Part shown: piece after piece, positions 1 to 8,002 of the stretch
How positions within the stretch are numbered: the stretch's first letter is position 1
Layout: each line of letters opens with the position of its first letter
NCBI GenBank assembly: GCA_902593845.1
Contig: CACJJV010000004.1
Span: forward strand, 29,325-93,324
Source of the DNA: an uncultured Pelagibacteraceae bacterium
Lineage (GTDB): Bacteria; Pseudomonadota; Alphaproteobacteria; Pelagibacterales; Pelagibacteraceae
DNA length: 64,000 nt
Direction of reading: 5' to 3'
Translations under genes and position numbers: made by a program
Notes under the pieces: generated by a model
Seen by the model: the letters and a program-made list of their open reading frames with translations, nothing else
Databases searched by the model: none
What the model was told of the DNA's origin: nothing

Positions 1-591
1 AGCCAAATTTTTAATATTGATATTAATAAGGTGAATCAAGATCAAAGAAGAAAAGCTAAAGCCATAAACTTTGGAATAATTTACGGAATTTCACAGTATG
101 GATTAGCGAAGCAAATAAATGTCTCTAATTTTGAAGCTGAAGAGTTTCTAAATTCATATTTCTCAAAGTTTCCTGAAATAAAAGTTTATATGGATCGAAC
201 AATTAAATTTTGTAGAAAAAGTGGTTATGTAAGTAACATTTTTGGAAGAAGATCTCATTTTATAAATATAAATGATAAAAATTATAATGTGAGAAACTTT
301 CAAGAACGTGCAGCAATTAATGCTCCAATACAAGGTTCGGCTGCTGAAATAATGAGATTAGCAATGATAAGAATTGATAAAAAATTAAAAGAGCAAAAAC
401 TCAACAAAACAAAGATGTTACTTCAAATCCATGATGAACTAATTTTTGAAAGTCCCAAAAATGAAGTAAAAAAAATATCCAAAGTGATAATTGATGAAAT
501 GTCTAGCGTTGCTAAGAGTGATCAACATTCTTTCTCAATACCTCTTACAGTAGATTTAAACACTGGAGAAAATTGGGGTACATTACATTAA
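1..591 (+). CDS. polA: DNA polymerase I, C-terminal fragment (5' end outside window)
   Basis: The reading frame is open from base 1, so this is the last 196 residues of a larger protein. It carries the O-helix motif of family A polymerases (RRKAKAINFGIIYG, fragment residues 16-29), which binds the incoming dNTP, and the motif C sequence QIHDEL with its catalytic Asp near residue 145. The family repairs DNA and replaces Okazaki primers. The C-terminal ENWG motif matches the usual end of bacterial Pol I. The GTG at base 31 is an internal valine, not a start. Whether the 5'-nuclease and proofreading domains are present cannot be seen here. Confidence 0.97.
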   Translation, partial: SQIFNIDINKVNQDQRRKAKAINFGIIYGISQYGLAKQINVSNFEAEEFLNSYFSKFPEIKVYMDRTIKFCRKSGYVSNIFGRRSHFININDKNYNVRNFQERAAINAPIQGSAAEIMRLAMIRIDKKLKEQKLNKTKMLLQIHDELIFESPKNEVKKISKVIIDEMSSVAKSDQHSFSIPLTVDLNTGENWGTLH

Positions 592-636
592 TTTATTTGC
601 CCAAATTAGAACAATTTAGTATTTTTATAATTAAGT

Positions 637-1344
637 ATGCAAAAACAAACAATTGCCTTAGTAGATGATGACAGAAATATTCTAACTAGCTTAAGTATTG
701 CTCTTGAAAAAGAAGGTTTTAAAGTTCAGACTTATATTGATGGAGAGAGTGCATTAATTGGATTAACCAGGACACCGCCAGATCTAGCTATTGTTGATAT
801 AAAAATGCCAAAAATGGACGGTGAGGAATTGCTCAAGAAATTGAGAAAAAAAACCTCATTACCAGTTATTTTTTTGACTTCTAAAGATGATGAAATTGAC
901 GAATTACTAGGACTAAAATTAGGTGCTGATGATTTCGTAAAAAAATCAGGTGGTTTTTCAATTAAAGTTTTAATTGAAAGAATTAGAGTTCAACTTAGAA
1001 AAAAAGATTCCAAAGAAACTCTTGAGGAAAATAAAAGTATTATATCGCATGGAAAATTAAAACTTGATCCGTCCCAATTAGAGTGCGAATGGAATGGGAA
1101 ACAATTGCCTGATAAATTGACTACCACAGAATTTTTACTTGTAAAAGAGCTAGCCAAAAGACCAGGAATTATAAAAGAGAGAGCTCAATTGATGGACATA
1201 GCTTATAGAGAAGATACAGATATTGAGGACAGAACGATTGATAGTCATGTTAAAAGAATCAGAAAAAAATTCAAAAAAGTTGATCCTGAATTTTCAGCTA
1301 TAGAAACTAGATATGGAAGCGGATATAGATGGAATGTTAGTTAA
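637..1344 (+). CDS. chvI: ChvI-type response regulator
   Basis: 235 residues with an N-terminal receiver domain: acidic pocket D10-D12, phospho-acceptor D54 in VDIKMPKMDG, and a conserved Lys in the region of LTSKDD. A C-terminal OmpR/PhoB-type winged helix follows (roughly 130-235, ending in RYGSGYRW). Its stop codon overlaps the start of the next gene, a histidine kinase, by one base (TAATG), which suggests translational coupling. ChvI of Rhizobium and relatives controls envelope, acid and exopolysaccharide responses. Assignment as ChvI rather than another OmpR-family regulator rests on the partner kinase and the ahcY neighbour; the regulon in this organism is unknown. Confidence 0.85.
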   Translation: MQKQTIALVDDDRNILTSLSIALEKEGFKVQTYIDGESALIGLTRTPPDLAIVDIKMPKMDGEELLKKLRKKTSLPVIFLTSKDDEIDELLGLKLGADDFVKKSGGFSIKVLIERIRVQLRKKDSKETLEENKSIISHGKLKLDPSQLECEWNGKQLPDKLTTTEFLLVKELAKRPGIIKERAQLMDIAYREDTDIEDRTIDSHVKRIRKKFKKVDPEFSAIETRYGSGYRWNVS

Positions 1345-2885
1345 TGCTCAGCAATTTTCTTAAGAACTTATCAATTTTAAAAAAATTTTTATTCATAAAT
1401 TCTATTTTTTTTACAATAATAGGCCTGTTCACATTCGTTTATTTGAAAAATGTCCAACCAAATTTGATTAAAAAAAAATCCTCAAATCATATTGAAGTTA
1501 TCAATAATACAATTGATAATCTAACAAGATTAAATGTAAAATTTGTTGAAAAAGATATTAGAAAATTTTTGTTTTCAACGAGATTTCTTTTTCAGAACTT
1601 AGATAGAGTAATATTTTTTGATAATAAACTTAATCTGATAGGAGACACTGATACATTAGACTTGGATCCAAGATCATTTTCACAAAGGTTGGATACTATT
1701 GAGTTAGAGGTATTAGACTCAACAACAACAAAAAAAATTACCGAAGAAAAAAATATAGATATTGGAAATGAAAATAATGTGTCTTTAAATGATGTTCTTC
1801 TAAATTACGCAACGTCTAAAAATTTTGGAATCCCTTTTACATTTACCGAGGAAGAATTTAATAAATTTAAATTGACTACCATCAAAAATGTGATGAAGGA
1901 TGGAGAAAATATAGGATATTTAGCAATAACAGAAAATGCCAATGATATAAAAGCTGCCATAGATGAAAGAAAATCTTTTATAATTAGGACTGCAATTGCA
2001 GTTGGTATCGTAATATTGATTTTTTCGTTTGTTTTAAATAGATATTTTTTAAAACCAATTAAAAATTTAGTTAGTTATACCAAAATCATAAAAAATAAAG
2101 ACACAAAAAAAACAAATATAGATACATTAAAATTAAGAAATGATGAACTTGGTTTACTCTCTAATTCTTTGGATGATATGACTTTAGAATTACAAAAAAG
2201 AATTTCACATGCAGAAAATTTTTCAACTGATCTTGTACATGAAATTCGTAATCCATTGGCATCATTAAAAAGCGCATCAGAAATTTTACATGATGCACAA
2301 GACACTGAACAGAGAGTTAAATTGATTAATATTTTAAGCCACGATGTACAAAGAATTGAGAGATTGATTACTGATTACTCACAAATGTTAAAAGATGAAG
2401 TTGCATTAAGTAAAGAAAAAATAAAAAAAATAGATATTGAGCCAATAATTAAGTCAGTAGTAGATGATTTTAATAATATTTATAAAGTAAAAAGAGGGAT
2501 TAATATTTCTTATAAAAATGATGGTAAAAATAAATATTTAATTTATGGAATCGAAAACAGAATTGAACAAATCATTGCAAACCTTTTAGATAATGCGATT
2601 TCTTTTAGTGATGATGATAAAGATGTAATTGTTCAAGTTTCGAAATCAAAGGATAATAAAGTATACATAAAGATATTAGATGAGGGACAAGGTTTTAAAG
2701 AAAAAGATACAAATAAAATATTTAAAAGGTTCTACAGTAACAGACCAGACAAATTTGGACAGCATTCTGGTCTAGGGTTAAATATAGTAAAAAATTTAGT
2801 TGATTTACATAATGCCACAATCAAAGCAACTAATAGACAAGATAAAAAAGGAGCGAGTATGGAAATAGAGTTTCCAAAAGTTTAA
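1344..2885 (+). CDS. chvG: ChvG-type sensor histidine kinase
   Basis: 513 residues. A first membrane segment lies near residues 14-35, followed by a periplasmic sensing region of about 170 residues, a second membrane segment near 212-234, a HAMP linker, and a HisKA domain with phospho-acceptor H299 in DLVHEIRNPLASL. The HATPase_c domain shows the N box (NLLDNAISFSDDD), the DEGQGF G1 motif and GLGLNIV G2 motif. Architecture and the adjacent ChvI match ChvG/ExoS kinases, which in alphaproteobacteria sense envelope stress or acidity. In Rhizobiales hprK and PTS genes usually follow chvG; here ahcY follows after 45 bases. Confidence 0.85.
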   Translation: MLSNFLKNLSILKKFLFINSIFFTIIGLFTFVYLKNVQPNLIKKKSSNHIEVINNTIDNLTRLNVKFVEKDIRKFLFSTRFLFQNLDRVIFFDNKLNLIGDTDTLDLDPRSFSQRLDTIELEVLDSTTTKKITEEKNIDIGNENNVSLNDVLLNYATSKNFGIPFTFTEEEFNKFKLTTIKNVMKDGENIGYLAITENANDIKAAIDERKSFIIRTAIAVGIVILIFSFVLNRYFLKPIKNLVSYTKIIKNKDTKKTNIDTLKLRNDELGLLSNSLDDMTLELQKRISHAENFSTDLVHEIRNPLASLKSASEILHDAQDTEQRVKLINILSHDVQRIERLITDYSQMLKDEVALSKEKIKKIDIEPIIKSVVDDFNNIYKVKRGINISYKNDGKNKYLIYGIENRIEQIIANLLDNAISFSDDDKDVIVQVSKSKDNKVYIKILDEGQGFKEKDTNKIFKRFYSNRPDKFGQHSGLGLNIVKNLVDLHNATIKATNRQDKKGASMEIEFPKV

Positions 2886-2930
2886 AGAGTTTTATTGATT
2901 AATTAATTTTTAATTGTTAGAAGAGCCACG

Positions 2931-4217
2931 ATGGAAGATTATAAAGTAAGAGATTTATCACAAGCAGAATTTGGACGAAAAGAAATTTCTATTGCTGAAA
3001 GTGAAATGCCAGGACTTATGGCTTTAAGAGAGGAGTATGCTGGAAAATCTCCTTTAAAAGGTGCAAAAATTATAGGTTGTTTGCACATGACAATACAAAC
3101 AGCAGTATTAATTGAAACCTTAGTAGATTTAGGTGCAGAGGTAAGATGGTCATCTTGTAACATTTTTTCTACTCAAGACCATGCAGCAGCAGCAATAGCA
3201 AAAGCTGGTATTCCAGTTTATGCGTGGAAGGGAGAAACAGAAGAGGAATATGTTTGGTGTATAAAACAAACCATTGAAGGTAAGAAAAGTTGGAAACCTA
3301 ATATGCTTTTAGATGATGGTGGGGATTTAACGGCAATGATGCACAATGAGTATAAAGATTTATTAAAAGATGTTAAAGGAGTTTCGGAAGAGACAACTAC
3401 AGGGATAAAAGCTTTGAATAAAATGGAAAAAGAAAATTCTTTGTTGGTTCCAGCAATAAATGTGAATGATTCTGTTACCAAATCAAAATTTGATAACTTA
3501 TATGGGTGTAGAGAAAGTTTAGTTGATGGAATAAGAAGAGCCACTGATGTAATGATGTCAGGAAAAATTGCAATTGTTGCAGGCTTTGGTGATGTTGGGA
3601 AAGGAAGTGCTGCATCGTTAAGGCAGAGTGGGGCTCGTGTTTTGGTTACCGAAGCAGATCCAATATGCGCATTGCAAGCTGCAATGGAAGGTTACGAAGT
3701 TGTTTTAATGGATGAAGCAATTAGTAAAGCAGATATAGTTGTAACTGCGACTGGTAATAAAGATATTGTTACAGCTGACCATATGAGAGATATGAAGGAT
3801 AGAGCAATCTTATGTAATATCGGACATTTCGATAATGAAATCCAGGTTGAAGCTTTGAAAAATTACAAATGGACTGAAGTAAAACCTCAAGTACATGAAA
3901 TTGAACTACCTAGCAAAAAAAGAATAATTTTATTGGCAGAGGGTAGATTAGTAAATTTGGGATGTGCTACAGGGCATCCAAGTTTTGTAATGAGCGCTTC
4001 TTTCACTAATCAAGTTATTGCTCAAATCGAACTATGGAATAATCATAAAAATTATGAAAACAAAGTTTATGTTTTACCAAAACATTTAGATGAGAAAGTA
4101 GCTACACTCCATCTCAAAAAAGTTGGTGCTAAATTAACGAAACTTTCTAAAGATCAAGCAGATTATATCAGTGTAGGGGTAGAGGGACCTTTCAAACCTA
4201 ATGCCTATCGCTACTAA
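2931..4217 (+). CDS. ahcY: S-adenosyl-L-homocysteine hydrolase
   Basis: 428 residues, matching the compact bacterial form of the enzyme. It splits S-adenosylhomocysteine into adenosine and homocysteine, removing the inhibitory product of all SAM-dependent methyl transfers. The NAD-binding Rossmann motif is [10 protein letters not shown] near residues 219-228. The C-terminus ends KPNAYRY, as in the family, where these last residues reach the neighbouring subunit's NAD. It lies 45 bases after chvG on the same strand and may share that operon; its last 17 bases overlap the tsaE start. The short leader has no room for an SAH riboswitch. Confidence 0.97.
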   Translation: MEDYKVRDLSQAEFGRKEISIAESEMPGLMALREEYAGKSPLKGAKIIGCLHMTIQTAVLIETLVDLGAEVRWSSCNIFSTQDHAAAAIAKAGIPVYAWKGETEEEYVWCIKQTIEGKKSWKPNMLLDDGGDLTAMMHNEYKDLLKDVKGVSEETTTGIKALNKMEKENSLLVPAINVNDSVTKSKFDNLYGCRESLVDGIRRATDVMMSGKIAIVAGFGDVGKGSAASLRQSGARVLVTEADPICALQAAMEGYEVVLMDEAISKADIVVTATGNKDIVTADHMRDMKDRAILCNIGHFDNEIQVEALKNYKWTEVKPQVHEIELPSKKRIILLAEGRLVNLGCATGHPSFVMSASFTNQVIAQIELWNNHKNYENKVYVLPKHLDEKVATLHLKKVGAKLTKLSKDQADYISVGVEGPFKPNAYRY

Positions 4218-4656
4218 AAGTGATTTTATAAATTTATCTTCAGAAAAAAAAACAGAGGAATTAGCTGAGAAGATTTCAAAGAAATTGAAATTAGGACATG
4301 TAGTTTTTTTTGTGGGTGAGATGGGTGTCGGAAAAACTACTTTTATTAGATATCTAATCAACAATTTTCAAAAACAAAATGGACTTAAAATAACTGAAGT
4401 AACAAGTCCTACATTCAATTTATTAAATGAGTATCAAATTAGACAAATCAAAATTAATCATTATGATTTATTTAGAATAAATAGTTTAGATGAAATTCAC
4501 AATCTAGGATTATTTGATGATATTACTAATGCTATTACATTAATTGAATGGCCACAAAAAATAAAACCAAAACCAAAAAATTTGATAGAATTAAATTTTG
4601 AATATGGAAATGATTACAAGAAACGAATATTAAAAATTAAGGGTTTAAATTTGTAA
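4201..4656 (+). CDS. tsaE: tRNA threonylcarbamoyladenosine (t6A) biosynthesis ATPase TsaE
   Basis: 151 residues with a P-loop GEMGVGKTT at about 39-47 and the family motif [11 protein letters not shown], followed by HYDLFR. TsaE is the ATPase that resets the TsaB-TsaD complex making t6A37 in ANN-decoding tRNAs. The ATG lies inside the ahcY coding end (17-base overlap); no later start would keep the N-terminal helix. In many alphaproteobacteria tsaE is followed by amgK and murU, as it is here. The TsaB and TsaD partners are not in this window. Confidence 0.95.
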   Translation: MPIATKSDFINLSSEKKTEELAEKISKKLKLGHVVFFVGEMGVGKTTFIRYLINNFQKQNGLKITEVTSPTFNLLNEYQIRQIKINHYDLFRINSLDEIHNLGLFDDITNAITLIEWPQKIKPKPKNLIELNFEYGNDYKKRILKIKGLNL

Positions 4657-4666
4657 TTATAGATAA

Positions 4667-5605
4667 ATGCAAAATCTTAAAAAGTTAAAAGGAGACGCGT
4701 CACATAGAAAGTTTTTTAGAAAAAAAACCAATTATGGTAATTCTATTGTTATTCAAGCAAAAAAGGACAAATTTAAAAATCTTCTTGTTTATGATGCAAT
4801 TAGCAGGATTTTAAATAAAAACAAAGTTCTAGCTCCAAAATTATATCATGAGAATTATAAGAATAATTATATTGAAGTTGAGGATTTTGGAAATAAAACA
4901 ATTTTTCAAATTTTAAAGAAAAATAAAAATAAAAAATTATTATATTTTAAAGATGTAATAAAATTACTTAATCAAATACAGTCAATAAAAGATAAAAAAA
5001 TAAGAAATTTTAGAAATAAATATTATCGAATACCTGATTATAAAAATGAAATATTAATTAAGGAAGCTAATTTATTTTGTGAGTGGTATGTGAAAAAAAA
5101 TTTGTCAAAAAATAAGAGACAAGACTTTAATAAAGAGTTTAAAAAAATAATTAAAACTTTATCTTTATGTCTTAAGATGAAAAAAAATGTATTTGTTCAT
5201 AGGGATTTTCATGTATCAAATTTAATGCTTGTTAATAACAGAATAGGTGTAATTGATAGTCAAGATGCCTTAATAGGAAATAGAGCTTATGATTTAGCTT
5301 CTTTAGTCGATGATGTAAGATTAAGAACCTCAAAAGCTCTAAAAAAAAAGATTTTTAATTTTTATATAGGTACTCAAAAAAAAATTGATAAGAAAAAAAT
5401 AAAAAATGATTTTGAAATTTTATCTATTTTAAGAAACCTGAAAATAATAGGAATATTTACACGTCTGGCAATCCGAGATAAAAAAAAGGGTTATTTAAAA
5501 TTAATACCTTATGCGTGGGAATTGATTTCTACAAGAATCAATGAAAATGAAATTTTCTTAGATTTAAAAAAATTACTAAATAATAATTTTAAAAAAAATT
5601 TATGA
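4667..5605 (+). CDS. amgK: N-acetylmuramate/N-acetylglucosamine anomeric kinase (AmgK-like)
   Basis: 312 residues of the aminoglycoside phosphotransferase/choline kinase fold. Near the start is GDASHRKFF (9-17). The catalytic loop HRDFHVSNLM holds D180 and N185, and the metal-binding Asp is D197 in IDSQDAL. AmgK phosphorylates MurNAc or GlcNAc at C1 during peptidoglycan recycling, giving the substrate for MurU, whose gene overlaps this one by four bases. The sugar specificity is inferred from that pairing rather than from residues. The protein is extremely Lys/Asn-rich, as expected from the base composition. Confidence 0.85.
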   Translation: MQNLKKLKGDASHRKFFRKKTNYGNSIVIQAKKDKFKNLLVYDAISRILNKNKVLAPKLYHENYKNNYIEVEDFGNKTIFQILKKNKNKKLLYFKDVIKLLNQIQSIKDKKIRNFRNKYYRIPDYKNEILIKEANLFCEWYVKKNLSKNKRQDFNKEFKKIIKTLSLCLKMKKNVFVHRDFHVSNLMLVNNRIGVIDSQDALIGNRAYDLASLVDDVRLRTSKALKKKIFNFYIGTQKKIDKKKIKNDFEILSILRNLKIIGIFTRLAIRDKKKGYLKLIPYAWELISTRINENEIFLDLKKLLNNNFKKNL

Positions 5606-6291
5606 AAATTAATAATGCTTTTATTCTCTGTGCTGGATTTGGCAAAAGACTAAATCCTTTAACACTTGAAAAACCTAAACCATTACTTCAAATCAAAAAT
5701 CAAACAATTTTAGAGGATTGTATTAATACTGCAATAAAACTGAAAGTCGAAAATATTTTTTTAAATACTTTTTATTTAAGTGAGCAAATTATTGACTTTT
5801 TTGAAAATAAAAATTTTTCAGTAAAAATAAAGATTATAGAAGACGGTAAAGAAATTTTGGACACTGGTGGAGGAATTTTAAATTTGATCAACCACTCAAA
5901 TTGTGAAGATTTTTTTGTTTTTAATCCTGATACTATTTGGAATGAAAATTATGTGAGTGAAATTAATGATATGCAAAAATATTATTTTCAAAATAAATTA
6001 AATAATATTCTTTTATTAGTTAATAAAAAATTAAGTTTTGATAATAACCTAGAGGGTGATTTTGATTTAGAAGATAATATAATTAAACAAAGTTTTGAAA
6101 GAAACTTTATATATACCGGTTGTCAAATTTTGAATAAAAACTTATTTAATGAATATGAAGTAGAAAACTTCTCAGTTGCTAAAATTTGGAATAAATTATT
6201 AATGAAACAAGAGTTAAATGGATTTGAGAGCACCAATAAATTTCACCATTTAACGAACTTAGAAATTTTTAAAAAACTAAAAGGTCTTTAG
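5602..6291 (+). CDS. murU: N-acetylmuramate alpha-1-phosphate uridylyltransferase (MurU-like)
   Basis: 229 residues of the sugar-nucleotide transferase fold. The nucleotide-binding signature LCAGFGKRLNPLT lies at residues 9-21 with KPKPLL just after, the DTGGGI loop near 87, and the metal-binding FNPD at D110. MurU makes UDP-MurNAc from MurNAc-1-phosphate and UTP, bypassing de novo synthesis and its fosfomycin-sensitive step. It overlaps amgK by four bases (ATGA), so the two are probably translated together. Its last 23 bases overlap the end of gpmA on the other strand. In many alphaproteobacteria addB-addA follow; they do not here. Confidence 0.85.
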   Translation: MKINNAFILCAGFGKRLNPLTLEKPKPLLQIKNQTILEDCINTAIKLKVENIFLNTFYLSEQIIDFFENKNFSVKIKIIEDGKEILDTGGGILNLINHSNCEDFFVFNPDTIWNENYVSEINDMQKYYFQNKLNNILLLVNKKLSFDNNLEGDFDLEDNIIKQSFERNFIYTGCQILNKNLFNEYEVENFSVAKIWNKLLMKQELNGFESTNKFHHLTNLEIFKKLKGL

Positions 6292-6982
6292 ATCTCTCTT
6301 TATCTAGATATTTACATTCATTTATTTTCAAATTTTCACCGAAATTAATTATTAAGGGATTTCCTGTTGGAATTTCTAAACTTGTGATTTGATAGTCATC
6401 TAAATTGAATAGATATTTACATAAAGCTCTTATGGAGTTTCCGTGTGCTGTGATTAATATATTTTTATTTATTAGTTTTGGCTGTATTTCTTTTTTGAAA
6501 TACTCAAAAACTCTATTGTATGTATCTTTTAAAGATTCTGTGTCAGGAATGAGCTCTTTGGGTATTTTTTCGTATGTTTCAATATTTAGTGGATGATAAG
6601 AGCTTTCTCTACTTAGTTTTCCAGGTTTGATATCCCAAGATCTTCGGAATTCAAAAACTTTATCTTCACCGATTTTTTTTGCAGTCTCAATTTTATTTAA
6701 CCCTGTAAGCTCACCATAGTGTCTTTCGTTTAGCTGCCATGCTCTTACAAAATCCTTTTTTGATTTTAATATTTTTTGTATTATTTTTAGAGTATGGTTT
6801 GCCCTCACTTGAAACGAAGAATAATAAAAATCTATATTTATATTTTGATTTTTGATAAGTAAACCAGCTTTCTCAGCTTCTATTTTACCTTGATCTGTAA
6901 GATCGACATCAACCCAACCGGTGAATCTTTTTTCAAGATTCCAAATACTCTGACCATGTCTTACTAATATCAAAAAACTCAT
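6269..6982 (-). CDS. gpmA: 2,3-bisphosphoglycerate-dependent phosphoglycerate mutase
   Basis: 237 residues. The catalytic phospho-histidine is H9 in LVRHGQSIWN; the FTGWVDVDLT signature follows at about 20-29, the acid-base Glu is in LNERHYGELTG (84-94), and the second histidine is H180 in AHGNS. The enzyme interconverts 3- and 2-phosphoglycerate in glycolysis and gluconeogenesis. It is transcribed alone on the minus strand between two plus-strand units, and its 3' end overlaps murU by 23 bases, the longest antisense overlap in the window. Confidence 0.96.
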   Translation of the reverse strand: MSFLILVRHGQSIWNLEKRFTGWVDVDLTDQGKIEAEKAGLLIKNQNINIDFYYSSFQVRANHTLKIIQKILKSKKDFVRAWQLNERHYGELTGLNKIETAKKIGEDKVFEFRRSWDIKPGKLSRESSYHPLNIETYEKIPKELIPDTESLKDTYNRVFEYFKKEIQPKLINKNILITAHGNSIRALCKYLFNLDDYQITSLEIPTGNPLIINFGENLKINECKYLDKERSKDLLVF

Positions 6983-7026
6983 CTTGTCATATCTAAAAAT
7001 TATTTATAAAAAAATCATTTAACTAA

Positions 7027-7422
7027 ATGTCAAAATTTTTTTCTACATATAAAGTAATATTTTATGCAATTAATGTCCTTTTAATTATTTTATATCTATA
7101 TCCAGGAAGTCTATTAGGCTGGATAATTTATGACAATAAAAGTATACAACCTCAAATAACACCAGATTTTATTATATCATCAAATCATTTTTATGTATTT
7201 GTATTAATTTCAATTATTGGTTTTTTAACTTTTGCTTATTCTAAAAAAAATATCTTATTACTATTATATTTAATTTTTCTTTCTATCACGCTTGAAATTT
7301 TTCACCTATTTATACCTGAAAGAACTTTTCAATGGTCTGATTTATTTGGAAATTTATCGGGTGTTATTGTTGTAATTCTTCTTAATAATTTTATAAATAA
7401 ATATGGTAGATTTAAAAAATAA
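7027..7422 (+). CDS. VanZ-like membrane protein
   Basis: 131 residues with about four hydrophobic segments (near 10-30, 52-70, 73-92 and 108-124). The third loop carries EIFHLFIPERTFQWSDLFGN, which follows the VanZ-family pattern of an acidic residue and His before FIPxRxFxxxD and a Gly-containing final helix. The founding VanZ gives low-level teicoplanin resistance by an unknown route; most bacterial members have no known function, and a resistance role should not be assumed. Its last 20 bases overlap the next gene, which looks like a cell-wall lytic protein, so an envelope role is plausible. Confidence 0.65.
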   Translation: MSKFFSTYKVIFYAINVLLIILYLYPGSLLGWIIYDNKSIQPQITPDFIISSNHFYVFVLISIIGFLTFAYSKKNILLLLYLIFLSITLEIFHLFIPERTFQWSDLFGNLSGVIVVILLNNFINKYGRFKK

Positions 7423-8002
7423 ATTATTAATTTTAACTTATTTTTTTACAATCAGCTGTTCATCAATTCCATCAAACACCTCAAACAGTTGTTCAATTTT
7501 TAGTGAAAGATATCTATGGTATAAACATACAAAAAAAGTTGAGCAAAAGTGGGGCACGCCTATCTATATTCAATTAGCGATAATTAAAATGGAGTCTGAT
7601 TTTGATTGGCTTGCTAAACCGGCAAGACAAAAAATTTTTAAAGTGATACCTTATAAACGACCTTCTAGTTCTTTTGGTTATTCGCAAGCAATTAAAGGAA
7701 CTTGGGAGCAATATAAAAAAGAAACTGGTAATAAATTAGCAACAAGAGCAAGATTTAAAGACAGTGTTGACTTCATTGGATGGTATACAAATAAATCAGA
7801 AAACATTTTAAAGATATCAAAGAAAGATGCTTTCAAACAGTATCTTGCATATCACGAAGGATGGGGAAATTATAAAAATTATAAAAAAAATAAAAAAGTA
7901 ATTGGACTAGCTAAAAAAGTTGAGAGACAATCTAATAAATACAAAAATCAATTATTGAAATGTAAAAGTAAATTAAATAAAAAAAAATATATTATTTTTT
8001 AG
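7403..8002 (+). CDS. lytic transglycosylase-like (SLT-fold) protein, probably a lipoprotein
   Basis: 199 residues. A hydrophobic N-terminus runs into ISCSS, a weak lipobox with C19 as the likely acylated residue. The core resembles the goose-lysozyme/SLT fold: AIIKMESDF places a candidate catalytic Glu at 64, SSSFGYSQAI matches the usual GxxQ region, and AYHEGWGNY matches the late AYN/YHxG motif. Such enzymes cleave the MurNAc-GlcNAc bond to leave anhydro-MurNAc, which would feed recycling by enzymes such as AmgK/MurU upstream. Activity is inferred. It overlaps the VanZ-like gene by 20 bases and the RND permease on the other strand by 11. Confidence 0.75.
   Translation: MVDLKNKLLILTYFFTISCSSIPSNTSNSCSIFSERYLWYKHTKKVEQKWGTPIYIQLAIIKMESDFDWLAKPARQKIFKVIPYKRPSSSFGYSQAIKGTWEQYKKETGNKLATRARFKDSVDFIGWYTNKSENILKISKKDAFKQYLAYHEGWGNYKNYKKNKKVIGLAKKVERQSNKYKNQLLKCKSKLNKKKYIIF

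Noticed and set aside
2886..2930. Possible SAH or SAM riboswitch before ahcY
   Set aside because: The gap is 45 bases of AT-rich sequence without the hairpins those riboswitches need.
6405..6596. 63-residue plus-strand frame inside gpmA
   Set aside because: Lies fully within a conserved glycolytic gene on the other strand.
7027..7422. Glycopeptide resistance role for the VanZ-like protein
   Set aside because: The VanZ family is broad and no other van genes are present, so only the family name is supported.
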